NCBI RefSeq assembly: GCF_000364225.2
Contig: NZ_AQFT02000001.1
Location: forward strand, 4,607,501-4,671,500
Origin: Eubacterium plexicaudatum ASF492
GTDB taxonomy: Bacteria > Bacillota > Clostridia > Lachnospirales > Lachnospiraceae
DNA length: 64,000 bases
Direction: 5' to 3'
The notes below the pieces were generated by a model. It was not told the DNA's origin and made no database searches. It saw only the letters and a program-made list of their open reading frames with translations. Positions 1 through 8,912 of this stretch are shown piece after piece. Numbering within the stretch: the first letter of the stretch is position 1; every line of letters starts with the position of its first letter. The position numbers were made by a program, and so were the translations under genes.

Positions 1-106
1 TATCATTTGGCAATTGATGAAATTCTGCTATCAGTTGCTGATCAGCGATTGTCAGCTGCTTTACTACAGCTCCTTCTTCATAACCGTATTTCAAGTCTTC
101 CTTCAT
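1..106 (-). pseudogene. 5' part of a headless XRE-regulator paralogue (runs off the left edge)
   Basis: Reading leftwards from ATG at 106, 35 codons stay open to the window edge, behind a strong AGGAGG ribosome site. The peptide begins MKED and then contains KQLTIADQQLIAEFHQLP, which matches the post-HTH part (KKLTIADQRLLADFHRLP) of the intact XRE regulator at 4116-4547. The leader (AGGAGG, spacer, ACAATGAAGGAAG) is also nearly the same in both. About 70 residues covering the whole helix-turn-helix are missing between start and this motif, so it appears to be an in-frame deletion paralogue that keeps its expression signals but cannot bind DNA by that domain. Whether it makes a functional short protein cannot be judged without the rest. 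Confidence 0.6.
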
Positions 107-225
107 TGTATTGCATCAACCTCCTTTTATGTATTATATTCCTATATTTTAATATAAAAAAATTGTTACAAAAAGATAGTAAAATGTATTATATGTTTTT
201 GTTGAGGGCATTCCATACTGTCGGA

Positions 226-2514
226 TCAATATTGTACATCCTGCAGCATTACCGGCACCATACGGTCCAGACATGCCTGAGCCGCATATCCCCGGTCTCC
301 ATAATAACCATCACATAATTGTATCGCCTCATTTATATGATCGGAAGTTCCCAGAATACCCCATCCTTGTTTTTCATACTGTGTGACTAATTCATGGTAC
401 GCCGCCCAGATTTTCTCATATTTTTTCTCAACGATCTGATTTTTTCGCCCAAATGGAATCCAGATCAAAGCGATTTCCTCACAGTTATCCCAAAACAGTT
501 CAAGTACACGCTTCATCTTTTCCAGCATTTTACCTTCATAATGAAATAATACACTTATGTCCGTTCCATATAATAGTACTTTTTTCAGGTTTCCATCTTG
601 TTTCTTTAATACAGACATCCATTGTTCCGGCAAATGTATCAAATCCTTTTTCTCTGTTCTTTTATCCATTTTAGGAGAACCCATTCCCAGTATTTTTTCT
701 TCCCATTGTGCTCTCATTTTTCCACCTGCGAAATCAGTTAAAATATCAATGTAAATTTGTCGCATCTTTTCGGATTGTACGACCACTTTATCGGCATGTA
801 TTACGCCGGGAACCGCGCAGCTGTATCGTATATTGGCTACTGCTCTCTCATCCTTTTCATCAATTTCTTTTACAAAATAAGGTGGAATATAAACAAGCTG
901 ACACGCATATTGTTTCAAATTAGGCGAATAAAAAAACGGATGTACGCTCATAGCGCTATCATATTCATCGTATGGATTTTGTATATAAATAACATCCAGA
1001 TCATGGCTTGAAAAATCAAATGTATCATATCTTATGACAGATACATAATGAGGAAATTCATTTATTTCATTCTGCAGTTCTCCCGCGGTTCCGTCCGGTT
1101 TTTTATAAAAATATGGAATTGGTATTACATAAGCTATGCAGTCCCGATCTGACTGAGCCGCTTCCCAAATGCTTTCCAGATGTTCCCACAAAGATGCATG
1201 ATACGGTAAAAATGCCACTTCATAGCGCAGCTCTATTTCTTCTCTTATTTTTGATTCTATCAGTTCCGGCTGACTTTTTATCATCTCCAGAAGTGCTTCC
1301 ATTTCCGATTTATTTTGATTTAAGACAGCTTCATGCATTCGATATATCAACTCACAAAAATTTTCAAGGCTTCTAACCGATTGACTCCCTTCGCCTGTTT
1401 TTTCCTCCAGCAAAGTTCCAATCATAATAGCTGCTTCCTGATAGTTCGTTAATATGTCTACCGTTTCCTGAATATCCTTGCTCCGGTTTTTCAACTGATC
1501 ATGTGCATTTCCTATTAATTTTAAAAACTGTTTCACACGTTGTTTTAACGTATTTTTGCTTAAAACCTTTTGATCTTCTTCTGAAAACGTATATACATAA
1601 GGGTTTTTACCAATCGCCTGAACTAAAGCTGTTTCCTGCTTTCGAAAAATTGGATAGTCATGCATGCCCGCACTTTTTACATTATTCATGTAATCCCCAA
1701 ATTTTTTCCACAACACACAGTCATACATGGCAGGTACAGGAACCATAAACCGATCAAATTTCAGGCTTTCGGTTCTGTCATACCATGATTTTTGCCACTT
1801 ATATTGTTTATTTTTGATCCATAACGGCATTACTGTAATTTCTTCCGCTTCCTGCCCGGAATACATAGAAAAAAGACTTTCTTCCAGACGGAGCATTTGA
1901 TTCAGCCACGGGCGATTATAATCAATTCGAACATGAAGCATTTCTTCAATCATACCGGTCTGTTCTACCAGCTTATCTCCATCTACTTTCCCATCCAAAA
2001 CCGATACAATCAGATCATCTATTGTATTTAGAACAAGGTATAAAAATTCACTTTCCTCAGCTGAAGACGGCACATAATCCATAACAAATAAATCAATTCC
2101 CATACCATATGGACATCCATGATATTTATTCAAAAAATCAGGTTTAAAATTAATCTCTCTGCTGTTAATAATTCTCGTAAATAATTCGGTATATGAATCA
2201 TCCGTCCGTATATTCCTTAAGCAATAGCCTCCTGCAATTTTTTGCAGTTCTTTTTCCGCAACAGCAATAAATCGGTTATAATCGTCTCGCATCATGCATA
2301 TATCCAGATCATCATCCCATGGAATAAATCCCCGATGGCGCACAGCTCCTAAGAGTGTTCCGGCATCTGCATAATAGGAGATACTGTGCATCCGGCATAT
2401 GGAATCAACATCTTTTAATATTTCCAGCTGTGCTGCCCATGACCTTTTCATCATACTTGTCACGAAAAATCCTTCTATTACTTCGCTTTCAAAGTAGTTA
2501 TCCTGAAATTCCAT
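226..2514 (-). CDS. LicD-family phosphotransferase fused to a CDP-glycerol-transferase-like domain
   Basis: The 762-residue protein has two parts. Residues about 20-300 are a LicD domain with the signature GTLLGAVRHRGFIPWDDDLD; LicD proteins transfer phosphocholine or similar groups to glycans. Residues about 380-762 resemble the CDP-glycerol glycerophosphotransferase (TagB/TagF) fold and align with the neighbouring gene (shared VIPIPYF, DVIYIQNPYD, YYGD blocks). In this copy the family motif W/FKPHP reads WIPFGR and the later D-S-S motif reads YYGDRG, so the second domain looks degenerate. An upstream in-frame GTG at 2538 exists, but the ATG at 2514 has AGAGG at good spacing and is preferred. 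It lies 33 bp after 2548-3903, probably in one operon. Acceptor unknown; a surface polymer is the likely target. Confidence 0.8.
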   Translation of the reverse strand: MEFQDNYFESEVIEGFFVTSMMKRSWAAQLEILKDVDSICRMHSISYYADAGTLLGAVRHRGFIPWDDDLDICMMRDDYNRFIAVAEKELQKIAGGYCLRNIRTDDSYTELFTRIINSREINFKPDFLNKYHGCPYGMGIDLFVMDYVPSSAEESEFLYLVLNTIDDLIVSVLDGKVDGDKLVEQTGMIEEMLHVRIDYNRPWLNQMLRLEESLFSMYSGQEAEEITVMPLWIKNKQYKWQKSWYDRTESLKFDRFMVPVPAMYDCVLWKKFGDYMNNVKSAGMHDYPIFRKQETALVQAIGKNPYVYTFSEEDQKVLSKNTLKQRVKQFLKLIGNAHDQLKNRSKDIQETVDILTNYQEAAIMIGTLLEEKTGEGSQSVRSLENFCELIYRMHEAVLNQNKSEMEALLEMIKSQPELIESKIREEIELRYEVAFLPYHASLWEHLESIWEAAQSDRDCIAYVIPIPYFYKKPDGTAGELQNEINEFPHYVSVIRYDTFDFSSHDLDVIYIQNPYDEYDSAMSVHPFFYSPNLKQYACQLVYIPPYFVKEIDEKDERAVANIRYSCAVPGVIHADKVVVQSEKMRQIYIDILTDFAGGKMRAQWEEKILGMGSPKMDKRTEKKDLIHLPEQWMSVLKKQDGNLKKVLLYGTDISVLFHYEGKMLEKMKRVLELFWDNCEEIALIWIPFGRKNQIVEKKYEKIWAAYHELVTQYEKQGWGILGTSDHINEAIQLCDGYYGDRGYAAQACLDRMVPVMLQDVQY

Positions 2515-2547
2515 TTTTTCCTCTTTCCACAAATTCACAATCTGCTT

Positions 2548-3903
2548 TTAAACAATATTTACATCCTGTATCATAATAGGTTTTCCAGTCAGACGATATA
2601 ATTCAACCAAAGAACTTGGATCCCCATAATAAGCATCGGAAATTGCAATCGCTCTATGCAGCTCTGACGTATCATCATAAATGCCCCAATTTTCATTTCG
2701 ATATAGCTCTACAATTTCATAATACTGTTCCAGTAAATCCGGCCGCATTGCCTCACAGGTTTCTTTGCTAAATGGATGCGGACGCCAAAGCAGAACAACA
2801 TCTTTGCGATCTTTTATCAACTTCAGTACGGACCGAATCTTTTGCAGTGCCTTCTCTTTTTCCTTCAACAAAACTACTAAGCTGGTATTATACAGTATAA
2901 CTTTCTTTTTTTCTCCGTCTTCTCCTTCCATTTTTTCAATCCAGTCAGATGGTATTTTTACATTTTCTCTTGTTGTACTTAATACTTTATCATATTTCGG
3001 AGAACCCAACGCTAAAAACTTTTCTTCCGCACATCCAAAATAACCCTTACAGTTATTCTCTTCTTCAAATTTATGAAATTCATTGATATAAACTTCTCGG
3101 GCCTTTTCTGACTGAACAATTACTTTATCCGCATACATCGTTCCGGGCTGAACACATAAATGTTCCGGAACGGAATCATCCATACATACAAAATAAGGAA
3201 TATACACCAGAAGTTCCGTATACTTTTTCAACACTTTTGCATAAAAATCCGGATGTACCGTTGTCACTTTGTTTGTATTATCATACGGATTATGAATATA
3301 TATTACATCGGGATGATGTTCTTCCACATCATAATCTTCCCAATCTACGATTGAAACATATTCCGGTAATTCATCACCTTCATAATGCATTGCCATGACA
3401 GTTCCATCCTGATGTTTATCAAAATATGGAATCGGAACTACATATGCATCACAATCTTTGTCAGCCTCCGCTGCCATCCATACACTTTCCAGGCTATCCC
3501 ACATGGAAGCCTTGTATGGAAAAAAAGCTGCCTCTATCTTTTCTTCTACTTTATTTTTTACGTATTCTTTCACCTGGTTTATACACCGATCCATACCACG
3601 ACGTATCGGCTGCATGATGTGCTTTGCTTCGTTATACTTTAACTGTTTGCCGTATTTTGATGTCTTTACAGCCATCTCATAGACAATTTCACAATATTCT
3701 TCCAGGCTTTTTACCGCATCTTTATGAGGTGCCGTATCCTGTTCTAACATATCACCTGCAAGAATCGCCATTTCCTGACATTGTACCAAAAGACTCTGCA
3801 CCTTATTATAATTTCCTTTCAAAAATGCCTGTTCTATCTGTCTGTGATTTTCTGCAAAAAGTAAAAATTCTTCCATTAACCTTTTCTTTTTATATCTACG
3901 CAT
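2548..3903 (-). CDS. CDP-glycerol:glycerophosphotransferase-like protein (TagB/TagF family)
   Basis: A 451-residue protein. The C-terminal half carries the family motifs LLWRPHPFS and YYGDPSSLVELYRLTGKPIMIQD, which correspond to the catalytic His and Asp-Ser motifs of teichoic-acid glycerophosphotransferases. The N-terminal 90 residues are helical and charged. Proteins of this family move glycerol phosphate (or a related polyol phosphate) from CDP-linked donors to glycans at the inner face of the membrane. The ATG at 3921 is directly abutted by its GAGGA, whereas ATG 3903 has GGAG eight bases upstream, so 3903 is chosen. The first gene of a leftward pair with the LicD fusion; a terminator lies upstream at 4004-4051. 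Exact donor unknown. Confidence 0.78.
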   Translation of the reverse strand: MRRYKKKRLMEEFLLFAENHRQIEQAFLKGNYNKVQSLLVQCQEMAILAGDMLEQDTAPHKDAVKSLEEYCEIVYEMAVKTSKYGKQLKYNEAKHIMQPIRRGMDRCINQVKEYVKNKVEEKIEAAFFPYKASMWDSLESVWMAAEADKDCDAYVVPIPYFDKHQDGTVMAMHYEGDELPEYVSIVDWEDYDVEEHHPDVIYIHNPYDNTNKVTTVHPDFYAKVLKKYTELLVYIPYFVCMDDSVPEHLCVQPGTMYADKVIVQSEKAREVYINEFHKFEEENNCKGYFGCAEEKFLALGSPKYDKVLSTTRENVKIPSDWIEKMEGEDGEKKKVILYNTSLVVLLKEKEKALQKIRSVLKLIKDRKDVVLLWRPHPFSKETCEAMRPDLLEQYYEIVELYRNENWGIYDDTSELHRAIAISDAYYGDPSSLVELYRLTGKPIMIQDVNIV

Positions 3904-4003
3904 TTCCTGATCTCCAATCATTCCTCAGACTGTTCTGCCATTTTTCATACATAAAATTATAACACGTGAAAGACAATTTGTATTCAATAATTGTAAAAAA
4001 CAA

Positions 4004-4051
4004 AAAAATGTATATTCGGAAAACGCAATACTTTTCCGAATATACATTTTT
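4004..4051. terminator. Perfect 20-bp stem terminator
   Basis: A perfect inverted repeat, arms 4004-4023 and 4032-4051 with an 8-base loop, bounded by A-runs on one side and T-runs on the other. It lies downstream of the XRE gene (leftward) and upstream of 2548-3903, so it probably ends regulator transcription. Confidence 0.75.
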
Positions 4052-4115
4052 CTGTTACGCTTCCTGACACTACATCAGATAAAACCTGTACTGTTTTAAT
4101 ATCTATAATATGATA

Positions 4116-4547
4116 TTATACTTCCTCTGTTTTATCGCCATTCTCATCCGAGCCGTTTGTTGAATCAGCTTCATCTGAAATATCTGTCCCCATTTGCATA
4201 TCGGTTTCTTCTATGTTAGAAACAGCAATTTTAAGAAGTCCCTGCATATATGCAGTTAAAAGCTTCTTTTCTTCTCTCGGAAGTCGATGAAAATCTGCCA
4301 ATAGCCGTTGATCTGCTATCGTAAGTTTCTTTACCGCTGTTCCTTCCTCATCAAAAAATTCCGACAATGTAATGCCTAATCCATCACAAACACGCATAAG
4401 CGTAGATACTGATGGCACATTATTGCGGTGAAACGTGTTGCTCAAGGTAGAATAACTAATATCGGCTTCTTTTGCCAGACGATATAGTGTCCAGTTTCTC
4501 TCTTCTAAAAGCTGCGTTACCTTACTTAATACGTATTCTTCCTTCAT
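4116..4547 (-). CDS. XRE-family transcriptional regulator
   Basis: A 143-residue protein. Residues about 5-60 form a typical XRE/Cro helix-turn-helix (KVTQLLEERNWTLYRLAKEA followed by ISYSTLSNTFHR and VPSVSTLMRVCDGLGI). Next comes a conserved LTIADQRLLADFHRLPREEK segment, then a very acidic tail rich in D, E, S and T. Start chosen at ATG 4547 behind GAGGAGGA (spacing about 12); an upstream in-frame ATG at 4586 lacks a good ribosome site. Divergent from the Rpn-like gene across 550 bp. Targets are unknown; the surface-polymer genes next door are candidates. A deletion paralogue lies at 1-106. Confidence 0.85.
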   Translation of the reverse strand: MKEEYVLSKVTQLLEERNWTLYRLAKEADISYSTLSNTFHRNNVPSVSTLMRVCDGLGITLSEFFDEEGTAVKKLTIADQRLLADFHRLPREEKKLLTAYMQGLLKIAVSNIEETDMQMGTDISDEADSTNGSDENGDKTEEV

Positions 4548-5046
4548 TGTATCATTCAATCCTCCTCGTTTGTATTTTTGCAGCACGGAAACATCTGCTT
4601 TTCTTAATTCCTTTTATCTGTTGTAATGATAATGATTAAGTGACAAATTGTGCTGCGGTTATTTATTCTTTATCGTATCCATACTTCCTTTTCACGAAAG
4701 GTTCAAAAGCCGTTTAGAAGCTCATAAACCTCTTTTAACGGAAAATATTAAGTATAAATACAGATATTTCACACTTATTACGAAACATATCGTTCCATAT
4801 TTGATCATCGCTTATTGTATAATTATTGTTTTCTCAAATGTATAATATAGTTATATTGTAATAAATACCGAATGTTCCCAATAGATGTTAATGAGTATCA
4901 TACAATCAGCTCTCATATGAATTATGCATTATTTTATCATTAAATGAAAAATAATACAATGCACAATACGACTATTTTTAAGAAATTATAACATATTAAT
5001 ACCCATTTCGACAAGATATGCTACAAATATATTATAAACATTATTC
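4548..5046. other. Intergenic region without a recognisable gene
   Basis: About 500 bp of AT-rich sequence between divergent genes. No open frame with coding character or ribosome site was found. It must contain the promoter of the XRE gene on the left side; I could not place it. The promoter of the rightward Rpn-like gene begins at 5047. Confidence 0.5.
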
Positions 5047-5075
5047 TTGAACACACATAAATTGTATGTTATGAT
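5047..5075 (+). promoter_or_regulatory. Sigma-A-type promoter of the Rpn-like gene
   Basis: TTGAAC (5047-5052) and TATGAT (5070-5075) with a 17-base spacer, followed by an AGAGAGG ribosome site and ATG at 5096. Confidence 0.65.
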
Positions 5076-5095
5076 ACTTCCAGAGAGGAATATTT

Positions 5096-6193
5096 ATGAA
5101 TAACAGCAAATCATTAAACTCACATACCACCTCATCGGAGCCTTCCGATAAGGTTAACAAAAAGAAAAAAGCAGCTGGCATAGAAATTTTGGCAAATAAA
5201 GATGATATAGAGCCTACTTTGATAAAAAAGGCTAATATTCGGTATCAGGACAGTTTTTTCAGAAGATTATTTAAAGAACCAAAATATAGGAAGGCATTAT
5301 ATTTGATTTTGCATCAGGAAGACATAAATGTTGAAGATACGGAATTTGAAAATATAGAACTTGATAATATTCTGAATGTTGATATTTACAATGATATTTG
5401 CTTTACGGTCCGAAACCGATTGATTATATTACTCGAACATCAATCAACATTGAATCAAAATATGCCTATTCGGATACTTTTATATCTTGCAGAAGAATAT
5501 AAACGTCTTCTTACGCGAAGTGAATTTTCTTCTGCTCTTTATGCGGCACCGCTTGTGAAAATACCAAGACCGGAGTTTTATATCGTATATACCGGTACGG
5601 AACCATGTGCTTCCGTTATGAAATTATCCGATGCTTTTTTAGATTGCACTTCTTCCGGCATCAATGCCGAAAGTAAAATTGAACTGACCATCCCGGTATT
5701 GACTGCGACCGATTCAAAAGGCATTCTTGCCGAATATTTTGATATTATAAACTATATAAAATCAGAAACCAGGTACTGCGGCTCTCTTGAGACAGCCATA
5801 AGCCATGCTATTTTGAAATATCAGTCCGGATACGAAATATCAGAATTTATCAGAAATCAGAAAGGGGTGTATGATACATTGTTTGAGCAAATCAGTAGAG
5901 AAGAATTATTAGCGAGACAGCTTGAAGCCAATGCAAGAGTCCTGACCCAACAGGTGACTGAACAGGTGACCCAGCAGGTAACCCAGCAGGTAACCCAGCA
6001 GGTGACTGAACAAGTGACCCAGCAGGTAACCCAGCAGGTAACCCAGCAGGTAACCCAGCAGGTGAAAAAAAATGATATTTTAATATCTTATAAAATGTTA
6101 CTTGAAGCTGGCATTGCACCGGAAAATGCCCTGCAATCTATAGTACGGAATTATAACTTGGAAGAAACGGAAGTACGGAAAATTTTAGAATAA
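5096..6193 (+). CDS. Rpn-family PD-(D/E)XK nuclease/putative transposase with TxQV repeat tail
   Basis: A 365-residue protein. Residues about 45-240 match the Rpn/PD-(D/E)XK transposase-like family: the N-terminal DSFFRRLFKEPKYRKALYLI block, then ILNVDIYNDICFTVRNRLIILLEHQST with the D...E-x-Q nuclease core, then YLAEEYKRLL. Family members (RpnA type in E. coli) are DNA nucleases linked to recombination; most genomic copies are uncharacterised. Residues 284-323 are ten tandem TQQV/TEQV tetrapeptides, where relatives often have EGRAEG-type repeats. The last 40 residues resemble the usual helical C-terminus. Single gene with its own promoter; no transposon ends seen. A remnant of another family member lies at 26723-27225. 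Confidence 0.8.
   Translation: MNNSKSLNSHTTSSEPSDKVNKKKKAAGIEILANKDDIEPTLIKKANIRYQDSFFRRLFKEPKYRKALYLILHQEDINVEDTEFENIELDNILNVDIYNDICFTVRNRLIILLEHQSTLNQNMPIRILLYLAEEYKRLLTRSEFSSALYAAPLVKIPRPEFYIVYTGTEPCASVMKLSDAFLDCTSSGINAESKIELTIPVLTATDSKGILAEYFDIINYIKSETRYCGSLETAISHAILKYQSGYEISEFIRNQKGVYDTLFEQISREELLARQLEANARVLTQQVTEQVTQQVTQQVTQQVTEQVTQQVTQQVTQQVTQQVKKNDILISYKMLLEAGIAPENALQSIVRNYNLEETEVRKILE
5945..6064 (+). repeat. Ten 12-bp tandem repeats encoding TQQV/TEQV
   Basis: Ten head-to-tail 12-base units. Units 2 and 6 encode TEQV and the other eight TQQV, giving a higher-order period of four units at the start. The unit is a multiple of three, so copy-number change would lengthen or shorten the tail without shifting frame. 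Confidence 0.92.
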
Positions 6194-6285
6194 CATGATG
6201 ACAATTTTTTACAGAGTGCAGGCAGCGGTCCGCACTCTTTTGTCTACAAATAAAACTTTTACAGACATCTATTATGGAGTACATT

Positions 6286-7226
6286 ATGACAACGTATCAT
6301 ATATTATACTATACATGGCATGAATACACCTTTCATGATTGTACGGAATCTATGCGCAGTTTGGGCTGCACAGTTGATATCATATCAGGAAATATGAAAA
6401 ATATCGCAGTAAAGGTATTCGTACCGTCTTTCATATGCCGCTTGCATACAACCGGCCTCGTTTGGATAGAACGCTTATATCTTTGCAGCCACATTATGAA
6501 CACGACATCACGTTTCTTGGTTCCCTTTATGATGATGCATATGATTTTTTCGATCAGATTCATTACCTTCCGCCTTATTTAAAAGGATATATTCATGCTA
6601 TCATAGATGCACAACAGCAAATCTACGGTGCGGATCTGTGTAATTGTCTATTTGATCATGAAAAGTGTAAAGAGATGGCAATGTATGTAAAAGTGGATTT
6701 TGGTACCCAATATTCGGACTACCGAGATGATGTATTTCGAAATATGATTCGAAAAAAAATAACCGTACTGGAACGCCGTAAGATACTGTCTATGATTGGA
6801 CAAAAATATAATGTAGACCTGTATTCATCACAAAATCCATCCGGCCTGGAAATTCACTATAAAGGATATGCGGACTATGACCATCAAATGCCAAACATAT
6901 TTTATACAAGCAAAATTAATCTGAATATTACGCTTCGTTCTATTTTATCCGGAATTCCTCTCCGTGTCATCGACATTCTTGGCGCTCATGGATTTCTACT
7001 AACTAATTATCAGCTGGAATTCACAGATTACTTTAGCAATCATGAAGATTTGGTATGGTATGACAATTATGAGGATTTAATGGATAAAATTCGTTTCTAT
7101 CTTGCTCATGAAAAAGAACGGGAACGCATAGCACAAAACGGAAATCTGAAAGCCCAAAAATATTTTACTTATGACAGACTTCTGCAAAAAATATTTGATC
7201 TTGCTTTTGAAACTACTTGCGGTTAA
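6286..7226 (+). pseudogene. CgeB/DUF3880-type glycosyltransferase with an internal deletion
   Basis: ATG 6286 has GGAG six bases upstream and opens with MTTYHILYYTWHEY, the N-terminus of the family. Near 6385 the frame changes directly into YEKYRSKGIRTVFHMPLAYN, which matches residues about 110-135 of the intact paralogues at 32050-35604. Some 70-80 codons of the N-terminal domain are therefore missing and the join is out of frame. The rest, through FLGSLYDD, KINLNITLRSILSGIPLRVIDILGAHGFLLTNYQ and the C-terminal helices, is well preserved. This is a real deletion, not a homopolymer slip, so the gene is judged non-functional. Confidence 0.8.
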
Positions 7227-7236
7227 GGAGAAATTT

Positions 7237-8885
7237 ATGAATACGGATTCCTATATTATAATTGTTCACAACAAAACACATTTACAAACGCGGCAGTTAA
7301 ACTTTTTAGATATTCTTCTGGATGAGACACTGATAAATGGAACAATCTATATTCCTAAAGCGTGTTTGAAAAAAGTAAGCACGATGAATAAAAGACTTCC
7401 TGCCAAACAGACTTATGAATTTCTTTTAAGATTAGCACAATTATATCCGGTGCGGCTTACAGATGCGGCACCGGATGTTTTAGATTCTTACATGATTTTA
7501 TCATCAGAACAATCTTTTTCCAATACGGATGGAATAAAAACCGATTGTTATATTACGGCTCTTTATAAAAAATACTGCTGCAGCACAATCTTTTTGACAG
7601 TGTCATTAACAGTATTTTAGATCTTGCAAAGAAATCTGACTGCTATGCACAGACAGTTACTTTTTTAGAAAATATGCTGCAAAATAAAGCCTCTTATGAA
7701 TATTTTTTCAGGGCAGCCAGCCATTTCTAATTTATACGGGAGATACGGTATGCTACAATATATTAAGTGTATTTGCCAGCTGCCTTGGAGCCGCGTTAGA
7801 ACAGAAAGGATACCTTGTAGAATATTTTGACCTGTCCAAAGAATCACATACTGCAGCTGCCAGATATATCGGTCAAAGCTTCCAGGCTGTCATAGGCATA
7901 CAGAGTTATATGTTCTCTGCACGTTTAACAGATCGAAGTCTTTTACACGACAAGATTAACGGACCAAAATATAATTTTGTATTTGATCATATCAATTCCT
8001 TTCGCCAGCATCTGGAAGATACTCCAAAAATCTGACAATTCTGGCTCCGGATCTGCACTATGTACAGTTCGGTAAAAATATTATCAGGTTAATACCCGTT
8101 TTTTACCTCCTGGCGGAATAGTAAAACCGATCGACAATTTAAACCGTATTTATGATATTGTTTTTATCGGCAGCTTCGTTGATAATACGGACTATATAAC
8201 CGCACAAATCAAACAACTGAGCCGCCCCATGCGCTTTCTGTTAAATCATTACTGGATGTATATGCGCAGACATCCGGAACTTCCGGCAGAAGAGCTGCTC
8301 CGACTTACTTTAAATGAAAAAAACAAAACGTTATCTGACATTGAATTTAAAGATTTGCTTTACCGTTTTCATCATTTTACATTATATATGGCATATCGGT
8401 ATCGCTGTAAAATATTGAAAACAATCATTGAACATGGTATAAAGATAGATGTATTTGGCAAAAGCTGGCAATCGTGCCTTTTACGAAATCATCCGAATTT
8501 TATATGGCATAATATAGATTTAACGACCGAAGAAAGCCTGATCGTATGGCAGCAATCTAAAATCGCACTGAATACAATGACCTGGCATAAAAATGCAATT
8601 ACCGAACGTATTATTAACAGTATGCTGCAAAAGGCTGTTGTACTGACCGAACGCAATCCTTACCTTGAACAACAGTTTTCGGAAGGACTGGATATTCTCT
8701 ACTATGACCTTGCAAAAACAGAAAAACTTCCACAACTTTTGAACTCTTATTTAACCTCTCCTGACCAGTTATCTGCGATTGGAGAAAACGGATATCAAAA
8801 AGCAATGCAAACTCATACCTGGGAAAGCAGAGCAGATGAACTGCTGCACATCGTCCGTGAGGATGCTTCATCTATGTATTTATAA
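7237..8885 (+). pseudogene. Multiply frameshifted glycosyltransferase-like gene
   Basis: It starts at ATG 7237 (AAGGAG upstream) as MNTDSYIIIVHNKTH. Reading can only be kept by changing frame at the A-run near 7567-7572, the T-run near 7703-7708, the A-run near 8026-8030 and again near 8090. The recovered parts include PFLIYTGDTVCYNILSVFAS, a middle region, VFIGSFVDN, and a C-terminal KIALNTMTWHKNAITERIIN...AVVLTER block typical of the CgeB/GT1_2-like glycosyltransferase C-domain. Total about 550 codons. Four separate indels in one gene suggest decay, although the sites are runs of identical bases and some could be sequence error. It lies between the deleted paralogue and an intact GT2-like gene. 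Confidence 0.65.
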
Positions 8886-8912
8886 CATTTGATTTTACGA
8901 GGAGAACGCATC

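Noticed and set aside
4548..5046. A short gene at 4648-4845 in the gap
   Set aside because: No ribosome site, no conserved motif, low coding character.
5945..6064. Possible CRISPR array
   Set aside because: Units are 12 bp, directly adjacent, without spacers, and in frame with a coding gene. No CRISPR array was seen in the window.
5892..6119. Leftward repeat-containing frame rich in GLPA
   Set aside because: It is only the reverse reading of the TQQV repeat in the Rpn-like gene.
7171..7236. Earlier start at 7171 for the gene at 7237
   Set aside because: These codons lie inside the 3' end of the preceding transferase in another frame; ATG 7237 has AAGGAG at correct spacing.
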